From the NCBI GenBank assembly GCA_022559845.1, contig CM040126.1:225748641-225812640 (forward strand): a stretch of DNA of 64,000 nt, given 5' to 3'. Positions within the stretch are counted from its first letter, which is position 1. The number at the start of each line of letters is the position of its first letter. The notes under the pieces were generated by a model, which made no database searches, had not been told where the DNA came from, and saw only the letters and a program-made list of their open reading frames with translations. This stretch comes from Amorphophallus konjac (taxonomy: Eukaryota; Streptophyta; Magnoliopsida; Alismatales; Araceae). A program made the position numbers and the translations under genes. Below are positions 23,263 to 33,841 of the stretch, one piece after another.

Positions 23263-24046
23263 TGGAGAGGGGGATTCCTGCAGCCCACTCAAAGAGCAGA
23301 CCCAACTAGGCCCAACAAGGCCCAACGAGGCAAGCTCGCCCAAGTGATAGCCCGCAAGGCCCACTCGAAAAAGCCCAATAAAACAATGCTCGAGGAAACA
23401 ACTCTCCTAGGCGGCCCCAAGGCTCGGAGAGCCCGAGCCTCGGTCAGGTCACAGGAAGACCCACGCACGAGCTACCCCTCCGCCCGAAGGGGGGAAGCGC
23501 TAGCCGGTCTATCCGACCCATCTCCTCACCGAGCTAGGCCTATCGCCCGATAGGGCCGGCCCCCTTAAGCTCGGGACGACCGATGAAGTGTTCATCATTG
23601 CAGCCGTTGGAGTCCACAGCGGGCCAAACGCTAAGAAGTCTAGGAGCTCCGGTTTCCCCGCGAGGATAACGCCCCCACGATGAGGCCATCAAAGCCCACG
23701 ACGAGGACGTAATCTCCACCGGAGACCTCTCAGCTCGCAGGACTCCAGAAGGCGGTGCACTATAAAAACCTGGGATACCCTCCGGCGAAAGGTAAGTCGA
23801 GAAGGGTATTGTTCCACCCCCACCTCCTGAGCAAGGATCACTTCACCCCATTGGTGGAGAGGGATCTCGCGCCCTCACCTTCTCCTCCCTATCGCTGCTC
23901 CCACCATTGCTCTACTGACTTGAGCATTGGAGGGTTTTACCCCAGGGAATCCCCCTGGGCCCTCTGACCCGTTTCCCTATCTTGCAGTTCATTATCTTGG
24001 TGATTACCAGCCAACTCAGGAACCAGCGCGAGATTTTGCCTCTTCA
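23263..24046 (+). repeat. TE2 3' LTR, 784 bp
   Basis: Same length as the 5' LTR with scattered substitutions and no net indel. It is preceded by the polypurine tract and followed by the target duplication. Confidence 0.95.
23761..23768 (+). promoter_or_regulatory. TE2 3' LTR TATA box
   Basis: Same TATAAAAA octamer at the same offset as in the 5' LTR. Confidence 0.65.
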
Positions 24047-24051
24047 CCTGG
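24047..24051. repeat. TE2 target-site duplication, right copy (CCTGG)
   Basis: Matches 12895-12899. After it, TE1 sequence resumes. Confidence 0.93.
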
Positions 24052-24155
24052 CATCCGTCATTTTAGCCGCCTCTGTAAAAGGAAAAGGGGAGGGACGAGA
24101 TTCAAAGAACATGCAAGGGCATTAAGGCTTCATGCTTATTTTGAAACAAGATACA

Positions 24156-25594
24156 TTAGGGTTTGGGCATCTCGGGCCTTAATTTCCTGAGCTTGGTTAC
24201 ATAAGCCTTCCATAGCTCCCGATCCTCATTCGCAGACACTGTTGCCTTCTGTGGAACGCTTGCCTTCCACACTGCTTTGATCGCTTTCACATCTGTTGCA
24301 TCACCCTCTGTGCCTAGCTCCCTTTCTTTAATCAAAGGATGGTCGGATAGTGTAGGAAAAGAATACCGAGGAAGGCCAATTTGTAGGCAACACCGGTGCG
24401 AGTAGTAAAGAACAAATTCAGTTGCACCGATAAACTGGAGTTCCGCGTCAGGGGAGGATCTCATGAGAAGCTCACGTCTAAGTAAACATGCTGGCGCGTG
24501 AGTAAACGCATTCCGCTCCAAAGTGTTGAAGTAAGTGCACCAGTCTCCACGTGACTTCAGCCGAGGCGCGCGATTTACCACACTCCCACCAAAACCTAAC
24601 ACATCAGCCATGTGATAAAGGGGCCTTTGTTGGAAGATTCTGGAAGTAGTTCGCACCTCTTCAGAGCGATAAAATTTGAAGTGAAGATCGATCCAGCAAT
24701 TTAGGAGAAGCATGCACCCGTAAGGAGGCCTGCCTTGGCTGGAAGTCGTGATACCGCTGTAGAGGTATGCGAGGACGGCTAGCCCCACTCTTTTGCCCTC
24801 CCAGAGTCCGCAAATCACGTCCAACTGATCTTCCTCCACGATGTCGTCGGTGCAAGGGAAGAGGAGAGCTCCAGCCAAATAGATCACGAACCCTTTCATG
24901 AGTCCTTCTAAGTGTTCATCACCTGTCAATCTTTCTAAAGCGCTCATGGTCCAGTTTGCGAGCTTTTGTAGGTTGATTCCCCTCTGGGTCTGAATGCCTT
25001 TAATGGCTCCGCAGGGCATGAAGCTCTCTAGAATTTCCTTAGAGGATACCTTCTTCCCCACGGGTAAAATTTTTATTTTGCCATCATTCCTAAATCTTTT
25101 TAAGCCAAGCAGGAGTTCCGCCTCCTCCAGAAGGATCGTCGATTCAAAAGTAGGAAAGATGAAGGTGTGGGTTTCAGGGTGCCAAACCTCTACCAGTGCA
25201 CCCATGGCTGCCCAGTCCATGCAAATCTTGTTATAATATTTGGCGTGGATAACCAGGCCTTGAAGGTGCCACTTTGAAATAATAACCCTCATGTCGATAG
25301 TAATGTTGGAAGTGAGCTTCGACAGCCAGGGTAGCTTGGAGAATTTCCTCGGGCCCGGAAAGAGAGAATACGACTGGAAGAAAAGAATGAAGGGATAAGA
25401 AAGAACTCGTATCAGAAAAGTAGAGGAAAGAGCCAACTCACCATCCGCGAGCGAATCCTTTCGCTCGGATGACCTTCAATGTCGGTCAATTTCTTGAATT
25501 CGTGGCTGAACCTGTCCCTGTTGGTAGGGCGGGAAGGTTCACCCTGCATCTCCAAAGGCCAGGATCTCTCCTTTCCCATCTCAAAAGAATTCAA
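24156..25594 (-). CDS. Second antisense PMD-like (DUF7745-type) gene, one intron, no stop
   Basis: Exon 1 25594-25442 (51 codons, MGKERSWPLEMQGEPS) ends at ATG|GTGAGT. A ~68-bp intron ends TTCTTCCAG. Exon 2 25373-24156 stays in phase, giving a ~456-residue protein. Exon 2 carries LVEVWHPETHTFIFPTFEST, EEAELLLGLKRF, MKGFVIYLAGALLFP and GLAVLAYLYSGI, the layout of a plant-mobile-domain/DUF7745 protein. Exon 1 resembles PMD gene 1 at its end (EGHPSERIRSRM against EGHLSERTQAQL), with the intron at the same place. It lies just right of TE2 in TE1 sequence. No frame damage is visible. Function is unknown; related domains occur in transposon-derived proteins. Confidence 0.72.
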
Positions 25595-26789
25595 TCCACC
25601 AAAGCCACCTTTGATGACATTTAGCTAAGGAGTAGGGGATACTTATAGGTGGAAAGGGGGTAAAACGGTAAATGTAAAGCATTAATGATGAGTTATCGTC
25701 ATGGACTTTGACCGGAGGAATCTTGTTTTGTTTGCATTGTGTCTTAGCTGAATCACCTTGGTGTGCAGATTTCTTTGTATAGTAGAATGCAATTCCATTT
25801 CTTATGCAATAATTGTGTGCTAACTATTGCACGTATGAAAAATAATAATAAAAATAAAAATAAAAATAAAAATAAAAAAAGTAATAATAAATGGGATATT
25901 ACTGTCCCACCCCCAGTCACCTTGGTGACTGACCTCACTATGTCATGCATCCTACTATATAATATCTACGCTGCTAGAGCATGTCAATGACCTTATGTCT
26001 TGGACGAATCTGGAGTTTGAGTTCCCCTTCAACAAAAACAGTGACAACTCTAGAGGAATTCAGGACGTACGGATAGGCCGTTAGGTTGTGGTAGCTTGGG
26101 GACGACGGTTCCGTTCGGTGTGTCGATACATGGAAAAATGGGCCCCGGCTCAGTATCGGCTCACCGAATCGGTGTCCTGACCCATCCTTAACAACTTAAC
26201 AATATTATCCTTGGCTATTTTCTACTTTTAGTTTGTTTTATATTTTTTCTTTAAACCCAGCATGCATTCTTGTAGGACTTTGATTTCACTGTGAAAATCA
26301 TTCATTTAATTGGATTGTGAGAGCCACTGTGCTTAAATTCTTAAATAATATGAGACATTCCATTCTGAGTCGAGTACTCAGTTTTCTCGAGATTATCTTG
26401 GGTTGGTTCTATGAAAGAGACGTTTGTTTGGATTTATCAACTACTCTTTTATTTCATTGGACCCACCTTGGCCGCAGCACTTCCACGTTGGCTGGTAACC
26501 GCTCCCCAATGGTGAAACCTAAAGGTTTATGACCCAGGTACTTACACACAGTGAAGTTGGTCTCTTTGTTTGTTTGTGCCCTAGCACACACTAACTTCTT
26601 CCCTATTTCCATCCAAACAATTGTTGATTCCGGAGGACTCTATTCAGAGTTATTTCATTGAAATCTTGGAAAGATTCCAATCACGTAATGGTGAAAGCGT
26701 GTCTCATCACACCTTGGCATCCACTTTTCAGTCCATTCCACTACGTTTCAATACACTTCATTTCATTCCACTATGTGTCAATCCCCTAC
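25595..26789. other. TE1 3' region without genes
   Basis: Unrecognised sequence with an A-rich AAATAA-type microsatellite at 25838-25895. No coding signal. Confidence 0.45.
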
Positions 26790-26814
26790 AAAGTGGAAGC
26801 CAAGGCGGGGCAGC
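26790..26814 (+). other. Candidate TE1 polypurine tract
   Basis: Purine-rich AAAGTGGAAGCCAAGGCGGG followed by GCAGC, immediately before TGTAGACATG. The join GGGGCAGC|TGTAGAC resembles the PPT-LTR junction I know from dicot Tat elements. Interrupted by a few pyrimidines, so moderate support. Confidence 0.5.
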
Positions 26815-27146
26815 TGTAGACATGCCGTCTTCGGCATTGCCGTGAGTAAATCTCATATTACACTGTGATGCTCCAAAGTGGCTTGGGCATTTGACTTATT
26901 TGAATGATTTTTCATGTTAATCTCGATTACATATAAAATAAAAATAATAAAAAAATGTCAAAACAACACAAAAAGATATAGATATATATAGATAAAGTTG
27001 TTTTTAATAAATACAAAAAATGAGAAAAGATTATAAAAAAATAAAAATAATAATAATAACAAAAAAATATAATAAAAATAATGAATAAAAATGATAATAC
27101 TAAGAAAAAATAAATAAAGTAAAATAACATAAAAAATAAAATAATA

Positions 27147-27178
27147 ATATATATATATACATACATATATATATATAT

Positions 27179-27260
<82 letters not shown>
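27147..27260. repeat. (TA)n microsatellite
   Basis: Almost pure TA dinucleotide tract with two CATACATA interruptions. It may supply TATA elements for the proposed LTR. The Ile/Tyr-repeat ORFs across it are artefacts. Confidence 0.9.
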
Positions 27261-27263
<3 letters not shown>

Positions 27264-28339
27264 AAGCCCAAACAAAATGACATGAATACCCCACCCTCCT
27301 AATTTTTCGGATCTTGTTATCTCTTCTCTCATTTTTTTCTCACCCACTACCACACCCAAAAAGATGTCTCCCACTCCCTCTCTCCTCTGTTCGGACAGCC
27401 TTCACAAGGGCGCTGCATGGCCCATGCACGCCAGCTGCCCCCCTCTCCACCAGCGTCCCACCGCTAGCCCGAGACTCTCTCTCCCTTAATACTTCTCTCT
27501 ATCTCTGTCTCTCTCGATATTCTCTGACACACGGACAGTATATTCAGTAGCCTCCACCGCAACCTGTCTCCTGCCCATCTCTTCTCAACCCAACCGACAG
27601 CAGATAACCGCCCCACCTTCTCGGCACCACCGCATGCATGACCCACGTCCCTCTCCCCTCCGGCCACTACACCTCGCTACACCCGTCCACCTCCACCGGG
27701 GACCTCCGATCCCCACCTCTTTCGTCCAACCGTGAGCCCCTCCCTCACTCTCCCATCTCTCTTCTCATCGATCTCCTCCCTCACTTTCACACAACACATA
27801 GTCACTCTCCAACTCCCTCTCACTAAGCACGCTGCCAACACCATCCCAACCACAGCCCACGAACCCCCCTACACCCAGCCAGACCGCCTCACCTCTCTCA
27901 TTCCCACAGTCGACCCACCTCTCCCATCTTTCTCTTTTTTTTGGCTCCCTCACAGACCTCCCCATCTCTTCCTTCTCTTCTCTTCCACACACACTCCGCT
28001 CTCCCAACCGTGAGACCCTCACATACCACTCCCCTCATCCTCCTCACACCCGCAAGCCCCCTCAGTGTCAACCTTCTCCCCAGCCGACCTCCCTCCCTCT
28101 GTTGCACGCCCCACGCTGTCCCCTGGCCAGCCCTCCTCCACCATGAGCGTCATCCTTCCCGGTCGCGAACCCCGTCTGAGTACCCCATGCCGCGGCCGTC
28201 TGAGCATCCCCACGACGCTCGCGAAGCCACCACGACGCCAGCAAGCCACTCCGTCAGAAACCGCAGCCCGTCGTCCATCCACTGTCGATCGCCGTGAGGC
28301 CACTCCGGCCATCGTCACCGTCCGCTGCAGCCCCCTCGC

Positions 28340-29432
28340 TCTCTCTCTCTCTCTCTCTTGCCTCTCTCTTCTTCACTCTTTCTCTCTTTCTCTCTCTCCC
28401 ATCTCTCTCGTCTCTCTCTCGATCTCTCTCTCACTGTCTATTTCTCTCTCTCGTCTCTCACACGCATTCCCTCTCTCTCTCCCCGTCCCACACTCTCTCC
28501 CCCCTCACCATCCTCTCTTTCTCTCTCTAGCTGACCACTGCCGACGCGCCCCCCTCTTCTCCACCATCTGCTCGTGAGCCGACCGTGCCGCCATCGCCGC
28601 TGTCGTCACCCCACGTCGCCGATGTCGCCGTCCACGTCCCTGACGCCGCAGCCACCCCCCACGTCACCGTCCACGTCCCCGACGCTGCAGCCACTTCCCA
28701 CATCACTGGCACCACCACCTCCTCGCTGCCGCTGCCGTCCCCGGTCGTCCTCCACCGTTGCTGGTCGCCCGCCGCTGCCGCCGTCGCCACCCACACCCAC
28801 CGCCGGCCTCCTTTCTTCCCATCCGACCTCTCTCTCTCTCGCGTCCTCTTTTTCTCTCCCACCCACATTCTCTCTCCCTCCCTCGTATTCTCTCTCTCAC
28901 TCTATTTCTCTCTTTCTTATCTCTTTCTCGATCTCTCTCTCAACTTCTTTTCTTATTATTTTTATCACCTTCTCACTCCCTCTCTCTCTCGATCTCTCTC
29001 TTTCAACTCTTTTTTTTTTTATCACATTCCCACTCTCCCGCTCTCACATTCTTTCTCTCCCTCTCTCGTATTCTCTCTCTTTCTCTTACTCCCTCTCTCT
29101 TTTACTCTCTCTCGATCTCCCCTTTCTCTTCCCTTTTTTATTTTATATTCTCTCTCAATCTCTCACTCTTTTACTCCCTCTTCCTCTCTCCCTCACGTAT
29201 TCTCTCTCTCCCTCTCTTTTACTCTTTCTCCCTCACCCTCTCGATCACTTTTTTCTCAACTCTTTCTTTTTTTACTATTATTTTTTATCTCTATCTATTA
29301 CTCTCTCTCACCCTCTCCCTCTCTCTTTCTCTTTCTCCCTCTCTCGATCTCTCATCTCTTTTTCTTTTTTTTTATTTTTTATTCTCTCCACCCTTTCTCT
29401 TTCCATTTCTCGCTCTTTCCCTCCTTTGTATA

Positions 29433-29471
<39 letters not shown>

Positions 29472-29518
29472 CTTGTACTTTTTTCACTCTAAAAAAAGAT
29501 TAAAAAAAGGAGGATCTC

Positions 29519-29567
<49 letters not shown>
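28340..29567 (+). repeat. ~1.2-kb polypyrimidine (CT-rich) region ending in (TC)n
   Basis: Plus strand is overwhelmingly C and T for most of this span, with TCTCTC runs, broken only by a GC-rich insert (about 28540-28810) and a (TA)n tract at 29433-29468. It ends in a pure (TC)n of more than 40 bases at 29521-29567. ORFs across it are low-complexity Ser/Leu/Phe strings and not genes. Confidence 0.85.
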
Positions 29568-29568
<1 letters not shown>

Positions 29569-30263
29569 TTTCAGGACGTCACCCACACCGAGAAGGCCCC
29601 TGCCGAGTTTCCGGGTGTCGGAGTATAAGAGAAGCCGTTATGTCTCACCGTGCGCTCGTGCCATCCTCATCATGGAGAAGCTCGCCCGAAGCCTATCACC
29701 CATCTCTTAATAAGCCCTCTTCTCCCTTTGTTGAGTTATTTTCATTTAGTTAATTGCATATACATGCATCATTCGTCGATTTTCCTCATACCACGCTCCC
29801 CTCCTTAGAGGGCACGATTCATATATTTCTTCACTTATGCATCTCATAATATCATTCCATACCCTTTGATCTAAAGGGGTTTTAAACCACCACCAACCAG
29901 GTGCGTGTTCTTTGTGCAATATTGGTTGTTATCTCATTCTAATAGATTGATACTACACTGCCACCTTTGTTCTGATTCAGTGTCGTTTGTTGTTTGTTTC
30001 CCAGGGTAACCAAAGGAAGCCCTCTTCGTCGGCCGACCGACGGAAGAGGAAGAAGAAACTCACGTTATCCCTTATTTGAGGCGAAGCGATCTCTCAATTC
30101 GAGGCCCCTAGCCCCTGGCGATCACAATATTCTAACGCGCGCTTCATTTTAACTTTCTTTATTTTTTTTAATAACACCTACAGAGAGTTACTTCCCGTAG
30201 CGGTTGTTTTTGTGTTTCTGTCGTCACCCACGCGGAGGATTATTCCCCGCGGCGGTTCCTAAC

Positions 30264-31262
30264 TCTAACCTCTAACTCCTAACTGGTAGCGGTGGGTCAT
30301 CTCCCGCTACCGTTTAATTTCTACACTTTACTTTTTGTACATCTAACCTCTAACTCCTAACTGCTAGCGGTGGGTCATCTTTCGCTACCGTTTAATTTCT
30401 GCACTTTACTTTCTATACATCTAACCTCTAACTCCTAACTGGTCGCTGTGGGTCCCCTCCCGCTACCGTTTAATTTCTGCACTTTATTTTCTGTACATCT
30501 AACCTCTAACTCCTAATTGGTCGCAGTGGGTCACCTCCCGCTACCGTTTAATTTCTACACTTTATTTTCTATACATCTAACCTCTAACTCCTAACTGGTA
30601 GCGGTGGGTCATCTCCCGCTACCATTTAATTTCTGCACTTTACTTTCTGTACATCTAACTTCTAACTCCTAACTAGTCGCGGTGGGTCACCTCCCGCTAC
30701 CGTTTAATTTCTGCACTTTATTTTCTATACATCTAACCTCTAACTCCTAACTGGTCGCGGTGGGTCACCTTCTGCTACCGTTTAATTTCTGTACTTTATT
30801 TTTTGTACATCTAACCTCTAACTCCTAACTGGTCGCGGTGGGTCAACTCCCGCTACCGTTTAATTTCTGCACTTTATTTTCTGTACATCTAACCCTTAAC
30901 TCCTAACTGGTAGCAGTGGGTCACCTCCCGTTACCGTTTAATTTCCGCACTTTATTTTCTGTACAGCTAACCTCTAACTCCTAACTGGTAACGGTGGGTC
31001 ACCTCCCGCTACCGTTTTAATTTCTGCACTTTACTTTCTATACATCTAACCCCTAACTCCTAACTGGTCGCAGTCGGTCACCTCCCGCTACCGTTTAATT
31101 TCTGTACTTTACTTTCTGTACATCTAACTTCTAACTCCTAACTGGTAGCGGTGGGTCACCTCCCGCTACCGTTGAATTTCTGCACTTTATTTTCTGTACA
31201 TCTAACTTCTAACCCTAACTGGTCGCGGTGGGTCACCTCCCGCTACCGTTTAACTTCTGCAT
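30264..31262 (+). repeat. Thirteen 78-bp tandem repeats, each with an internal hairpin
   Basis: Units start with CTAACCTCTAACTCCTAACT and recur near 30271, 30349, 30427, 30505, 30583, 30661, 30739, 30818, 30895, 30973, 31053, 31131 and 31209. Each has GGTAGCGGTGGGTCACCTCC followed by CGCTACC, an inverted repeat (GGTAGCGG / CCGCTACC). More diverged relatives with the same GCGG...CCGC layout flank the array (30190-30262 and 31310-31440). Confidence 0.92.
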
Positions 31263-31722
31263 TCTAACACCCTGACCTCTAACCGTTTAATTTCAGCATT
31301 CCACTATCACCGTCTTAGAACCCTGCGGAGCGTGATATCTCGCGACGGTTTATTTGATCCCTCTTTTCATTTCTTGTTATATATACTTATATTTATACTA
31401 CTGTAAAAACCCCGCAAAGACCAATGTCTCGCGGTGGTTCGCTTTTATTCATATTGCTGTTATGATCGTGTTGAATAATATCCTCTTGTAATGTTATACC
31501 CTCGTCTTCTCTATTCTATTAGAGTATTTCTTTAGGTTGTACCCTCCTTTTACCCAATAATAAAGCACGCGTTTCCATTTTCATTCTTTTTTTCATTTTT
31601 TCATTTTTGTAAAAGGAAAGAGAGAAACCCTATCTCTCTCCATTTCATTTTTGAAGTCGTTGTTCATGTCAACACCTTGCATTCTCTCGTTACCTAGAGT
31701 CCCAACATATCCTATCCTAACA

Positions 31723-31820
31723 TCCGGTATCTTTAAAGCTACTCCCGAAACAACAGGCCACGCCTGTTGAGGAGGTAGTTAGCTTGCGTGAGAGGATCTT
31801 CGGATCCCTATCTCCGCCCT
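31723..31820 (+). ncRNA. Conserved two-hairpin module, copy A (TE1 LTR, U5 position)
   Basis: Hairpin 1: CAACAGGC (31751-31758), loop CAC, GCCTGTTG. Hairpin 2: GGATC (31794-31798), loop TTCG, GATCC. An outer pairing GGAGGTAG (31771-31778) with CTATCTCC (31808-31815) has one G-T wobble. Between them GCGTGAG is shared with copy C and, with one change, copy B. Not an RNA family I recognise; called ncRNA as a candidate cis structure only. Confidence 0.45.
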
Positions 31821-31968
31821 GTACTGGAAATTGGATAAGTCTAGGTTCCCCGTGTTCCATTAGAACATTTCCTTCAGGTCGTGTTTTCCACCACCTTTCT
31901 CATATCACCTAGTAATTCATCCTCGTCCCATTTCCTTCTCTCTCCTTGGTACGATCCCATCGTCCACA

Positions 31969-32931
31969 CAAGTATATGTGGATGACATTATTTTTAGAGC
32001 TACTAACAATGTCTTATGTGAAGAATTTGCAGAAATCATGTAAAGAGAATTTGAGATAAGCTTAATGGGTGAACTGAACTTCTTTCTTGGATTGCAGGGG
32101 AAGCAAACACCCGAGGGCATTTTCATCAATCAAGCTAAGTACACACTGGATCTGTTAAAGAAATTTGGGATGGCTGAAGCAAAACCTTTGTCAACTCTAA
32201 TGGCCACAACCTCGAAGTTAGACAAAGATGAAAATGGTAAAGCAGTATATCCTACACTATTTCGAGGTATGATCAGATCACTACTGTATCTCTCAGCATG
32301 CCATCCTGACATTCAATTCAGCGTATGTCTATGTGCTCGTTTTCAGTCATATCCTAAAGAATCTCATCTAATGACTGTTAAACACATTCTTAGATACTTA
32401 ATTGGCACAATAAACTTTGGCTTGTGGTTTCCCATTGGTAGTTCATTTGATTTGATTGCATACACTGATGCGAATTATGCCATATGTATTGTAGATCGCA
32501 AAAGTACTAGTGGGTACTGTCAGTTTCTTGGTGGGTGCCTAGTCTCATGGGCCTCCAAGAAACAACATTAAGTAGCTCTCTCAATGGTCGAGGCTGAATA
32601 TGTAGCCGCTGAAAGTTACGGAGCCCAAGTACTTTGGATCAAAAATCAATTGCTTGATTTAGATGTTGAAATGAAATGTGTGCCAATCTTGTGTGATAAT
32701 ACCAGTGCAATCAGCTTGTCAAAAAATCCTGTCCAACATTTTAGGACAAAGCACCTTGGCATTTGACATCATTTTCTGAGAGATCATGTTGGAAAAGGGG
32801 TCTTTGAATTGAATTTCATTGACACACACAATCAACTAGCTGATATTTTCACAAAACCTTTAAATCAGGATCAATTTAGCAAGATAAGAAGAGAACTTGG
32901 GATGTGCAAGGGTGAGAGCATACATAATTAG
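31969..32931 (+). pseudogene. SIRE reverse transcriptase C-terminus and RNase H
   Basis: One frame from QVYVDDIIF (catalytic YVDD) through KKFGMAEAKPLSTLM, RSLLYLSACHPDIQFSV, DLIAYTDANYA (RNase H Asp), STSGYCQFLGGCLVSWASKK, VEAEYVAAES (Glu), ILCDNTSAI (Asp) and QLADIFTKPL, ending at TAG 32929-32931. Interrupted by TAA at 32041, TAA at 32569 and TGA at 32764. The start is the insertion junction with TE1, not a start codon. Confidence 0.88.
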
Positions 32932-33253
32932 GTCTACACTTAGGATAAGAATTGCACTTGTAGAAACTCATATGCATCAAGGGTAGATTAACATGCATAT
33001 TGTATATATTTACTTTTAATACCTTATGTGTTCATATACACTCCTACATGCTTGAATGTATTTATACATATAGCCCTCCTTGAAAAATATTTCTAAGGCC
33101 ATATATTTCTTGGTTAAATAAATGTGGACCCAGTGATGTCGGACCTAAGGCCACTTCTGAGGGAGAGTTAGAGAACTTTCCTCAAATCTTCATCTCTTCT
33201 CTTTCTCTCCACTTCATGCTGTTGGTTCCAATCAGAAGGTCGGATGATGGTCC

Positions 33254-33287
<34 letters not shown>

Positions 33288-33841
33288 AGAAGAAAAGAAA
33301 AAGAAACCAAATACAAAAATGGGGATTTTTTGGGCAAGCGATCTACCGCCGCTCCCGCACCGGTCGACCGGTGGCGGCGAACTGGCCCGGCCGAACCCTC
33401 AATCGGACCATCTTATAAGGGGTCTTAACACTCTAATATCTCATTCCACCACTCCCATTCTCTCTCTAACACATTTTCCTAACCCTAGAACACCCCAACT
33501 CCACCATTCAAGCCCAAAAACCTCATCCCCCTTCAATCCGCACAAGATCCGGTCGGTTCGTCACCATTTATAAGGGGTCTTAACACCCCAATCTCTCATT
33601 CCACGACTCCCATTCTCTCTCTAACACATTTTCCTTACCCTAGAACACCCCAACTCCACCATTCAAGCCCAAAAACCTCATCCCCCTTCAAGCCGCACAA
33701 GATCCGGTCGGTTCGTCACCATTTTGGGATGAAATCTCCGCGGCCGTTCATGCGAGTGTGAAGATCTTCCCAGGGTTCAACTTCATCCCCTACGACGAGA
33801 GTCATCATTTCAAGGGTTTCCACCGGGTCTTCTAGTTTGGG
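32932..33841 (+). other. SIRE spacer between pol and the env-position ORF
   Basis: Non-coding, with a (TA)n run at 33257-33285 (a possible TATA region for a downstream transcript), a CGGTCGACCGGTGGCGGCG palindromic segment near 33361, and the 155-bp tandem duplication described separately. Confidence 0.5.
33413..33722 (+). repeat. 155-bp tandem direct duplication
   Basis: TTATAAGGGGTCTTAACAC begins at 33413 and at 33568. The copies are nearly identical through CCGGTCGGTTCGTCACCATT and lie immediately upstream of the env-position ORF. Confidence 0.92.

Larger units (their letters stand above)
12900..24046 (+). mobile_element. TE2: complete Tat-lineage Ty3/gypsy element with antisense ORF
   Basis: 11,147 bp bounded by two 784-bp LTRs (TGG...TTCA) and the 5-bp target duplication CCTGG at 12895-12899 and 24047-24051. 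Inside are the PBS (13686), gag, pol with duplicated RNase H, integrase, a minus-strand ORF after integrase, and a polypurine tract directly before the 3' LTR. By hand the LTRs differ at about 28 of 784 positions (~3.6%), so the insertion is recent relative to the surrounding elements. It interrupts TE1 downstream of the first PMD gene. Confidence 0.95.
1..31968 (+). mobile_element. TE1: giant Ogre/Tat-lineage Ty3/gypsy retrotransposon, 5' end outside window
   Basis: Order seen: gag, aspartic protease, G-patch, RT, RNase H, a second RNase H, integrase, then antisense plant-mobile-domain genes, a 3' tandem repeat, a purine-rich tract and a proposed very long 3' LTR. A duplicated RNase H with the second copy before integrase is diagnostic of the Tat branch (Ogre/Retand). 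TE2 (12900-24046) is nested inside. Without TE2 about 20.8 kb remain, and a 5' LTR is still missing, so the intact size would be Ogre-like. The 3' boundary at 31968 is inferred from a CA dinucleotide next to an abrupt resumption of copia RT sequence. No 5' target duplication can be checked. Confidence 0.7.
26815..31968 (+). repeat. Proposed TE1 3' LTR, ~5.15 kb
   Basis: Starts TGTAGACATGCC after the purine tract and ends CGTCCACA where copia RT sequence resumes. Very long LTRs are typical for Ogre. Internally it contains an AT region with (TA)n, a ~2-kb C+T-rich region, thirteen 78-bp hairpin repeats and, 150-245 bases from its end, the hairpin module also found in the SIRE LTR. The 5' LTR is outside the window, so the boundaries rest on TG/CA ends and context only. 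Confidence 0.5.

Noticed and set aside
26927..27374. Minus-strand ORFs with Ile/Tyr repeats
   Set aside because: Translation of the (TA)n microsatellite.
28574..29503. 309- and 282-codon plus-strand ORFs
   Set aside because: Low-complexity Ser/Leu/Phe translations of the CT-rich tract, open in all three forward frames; no domain.
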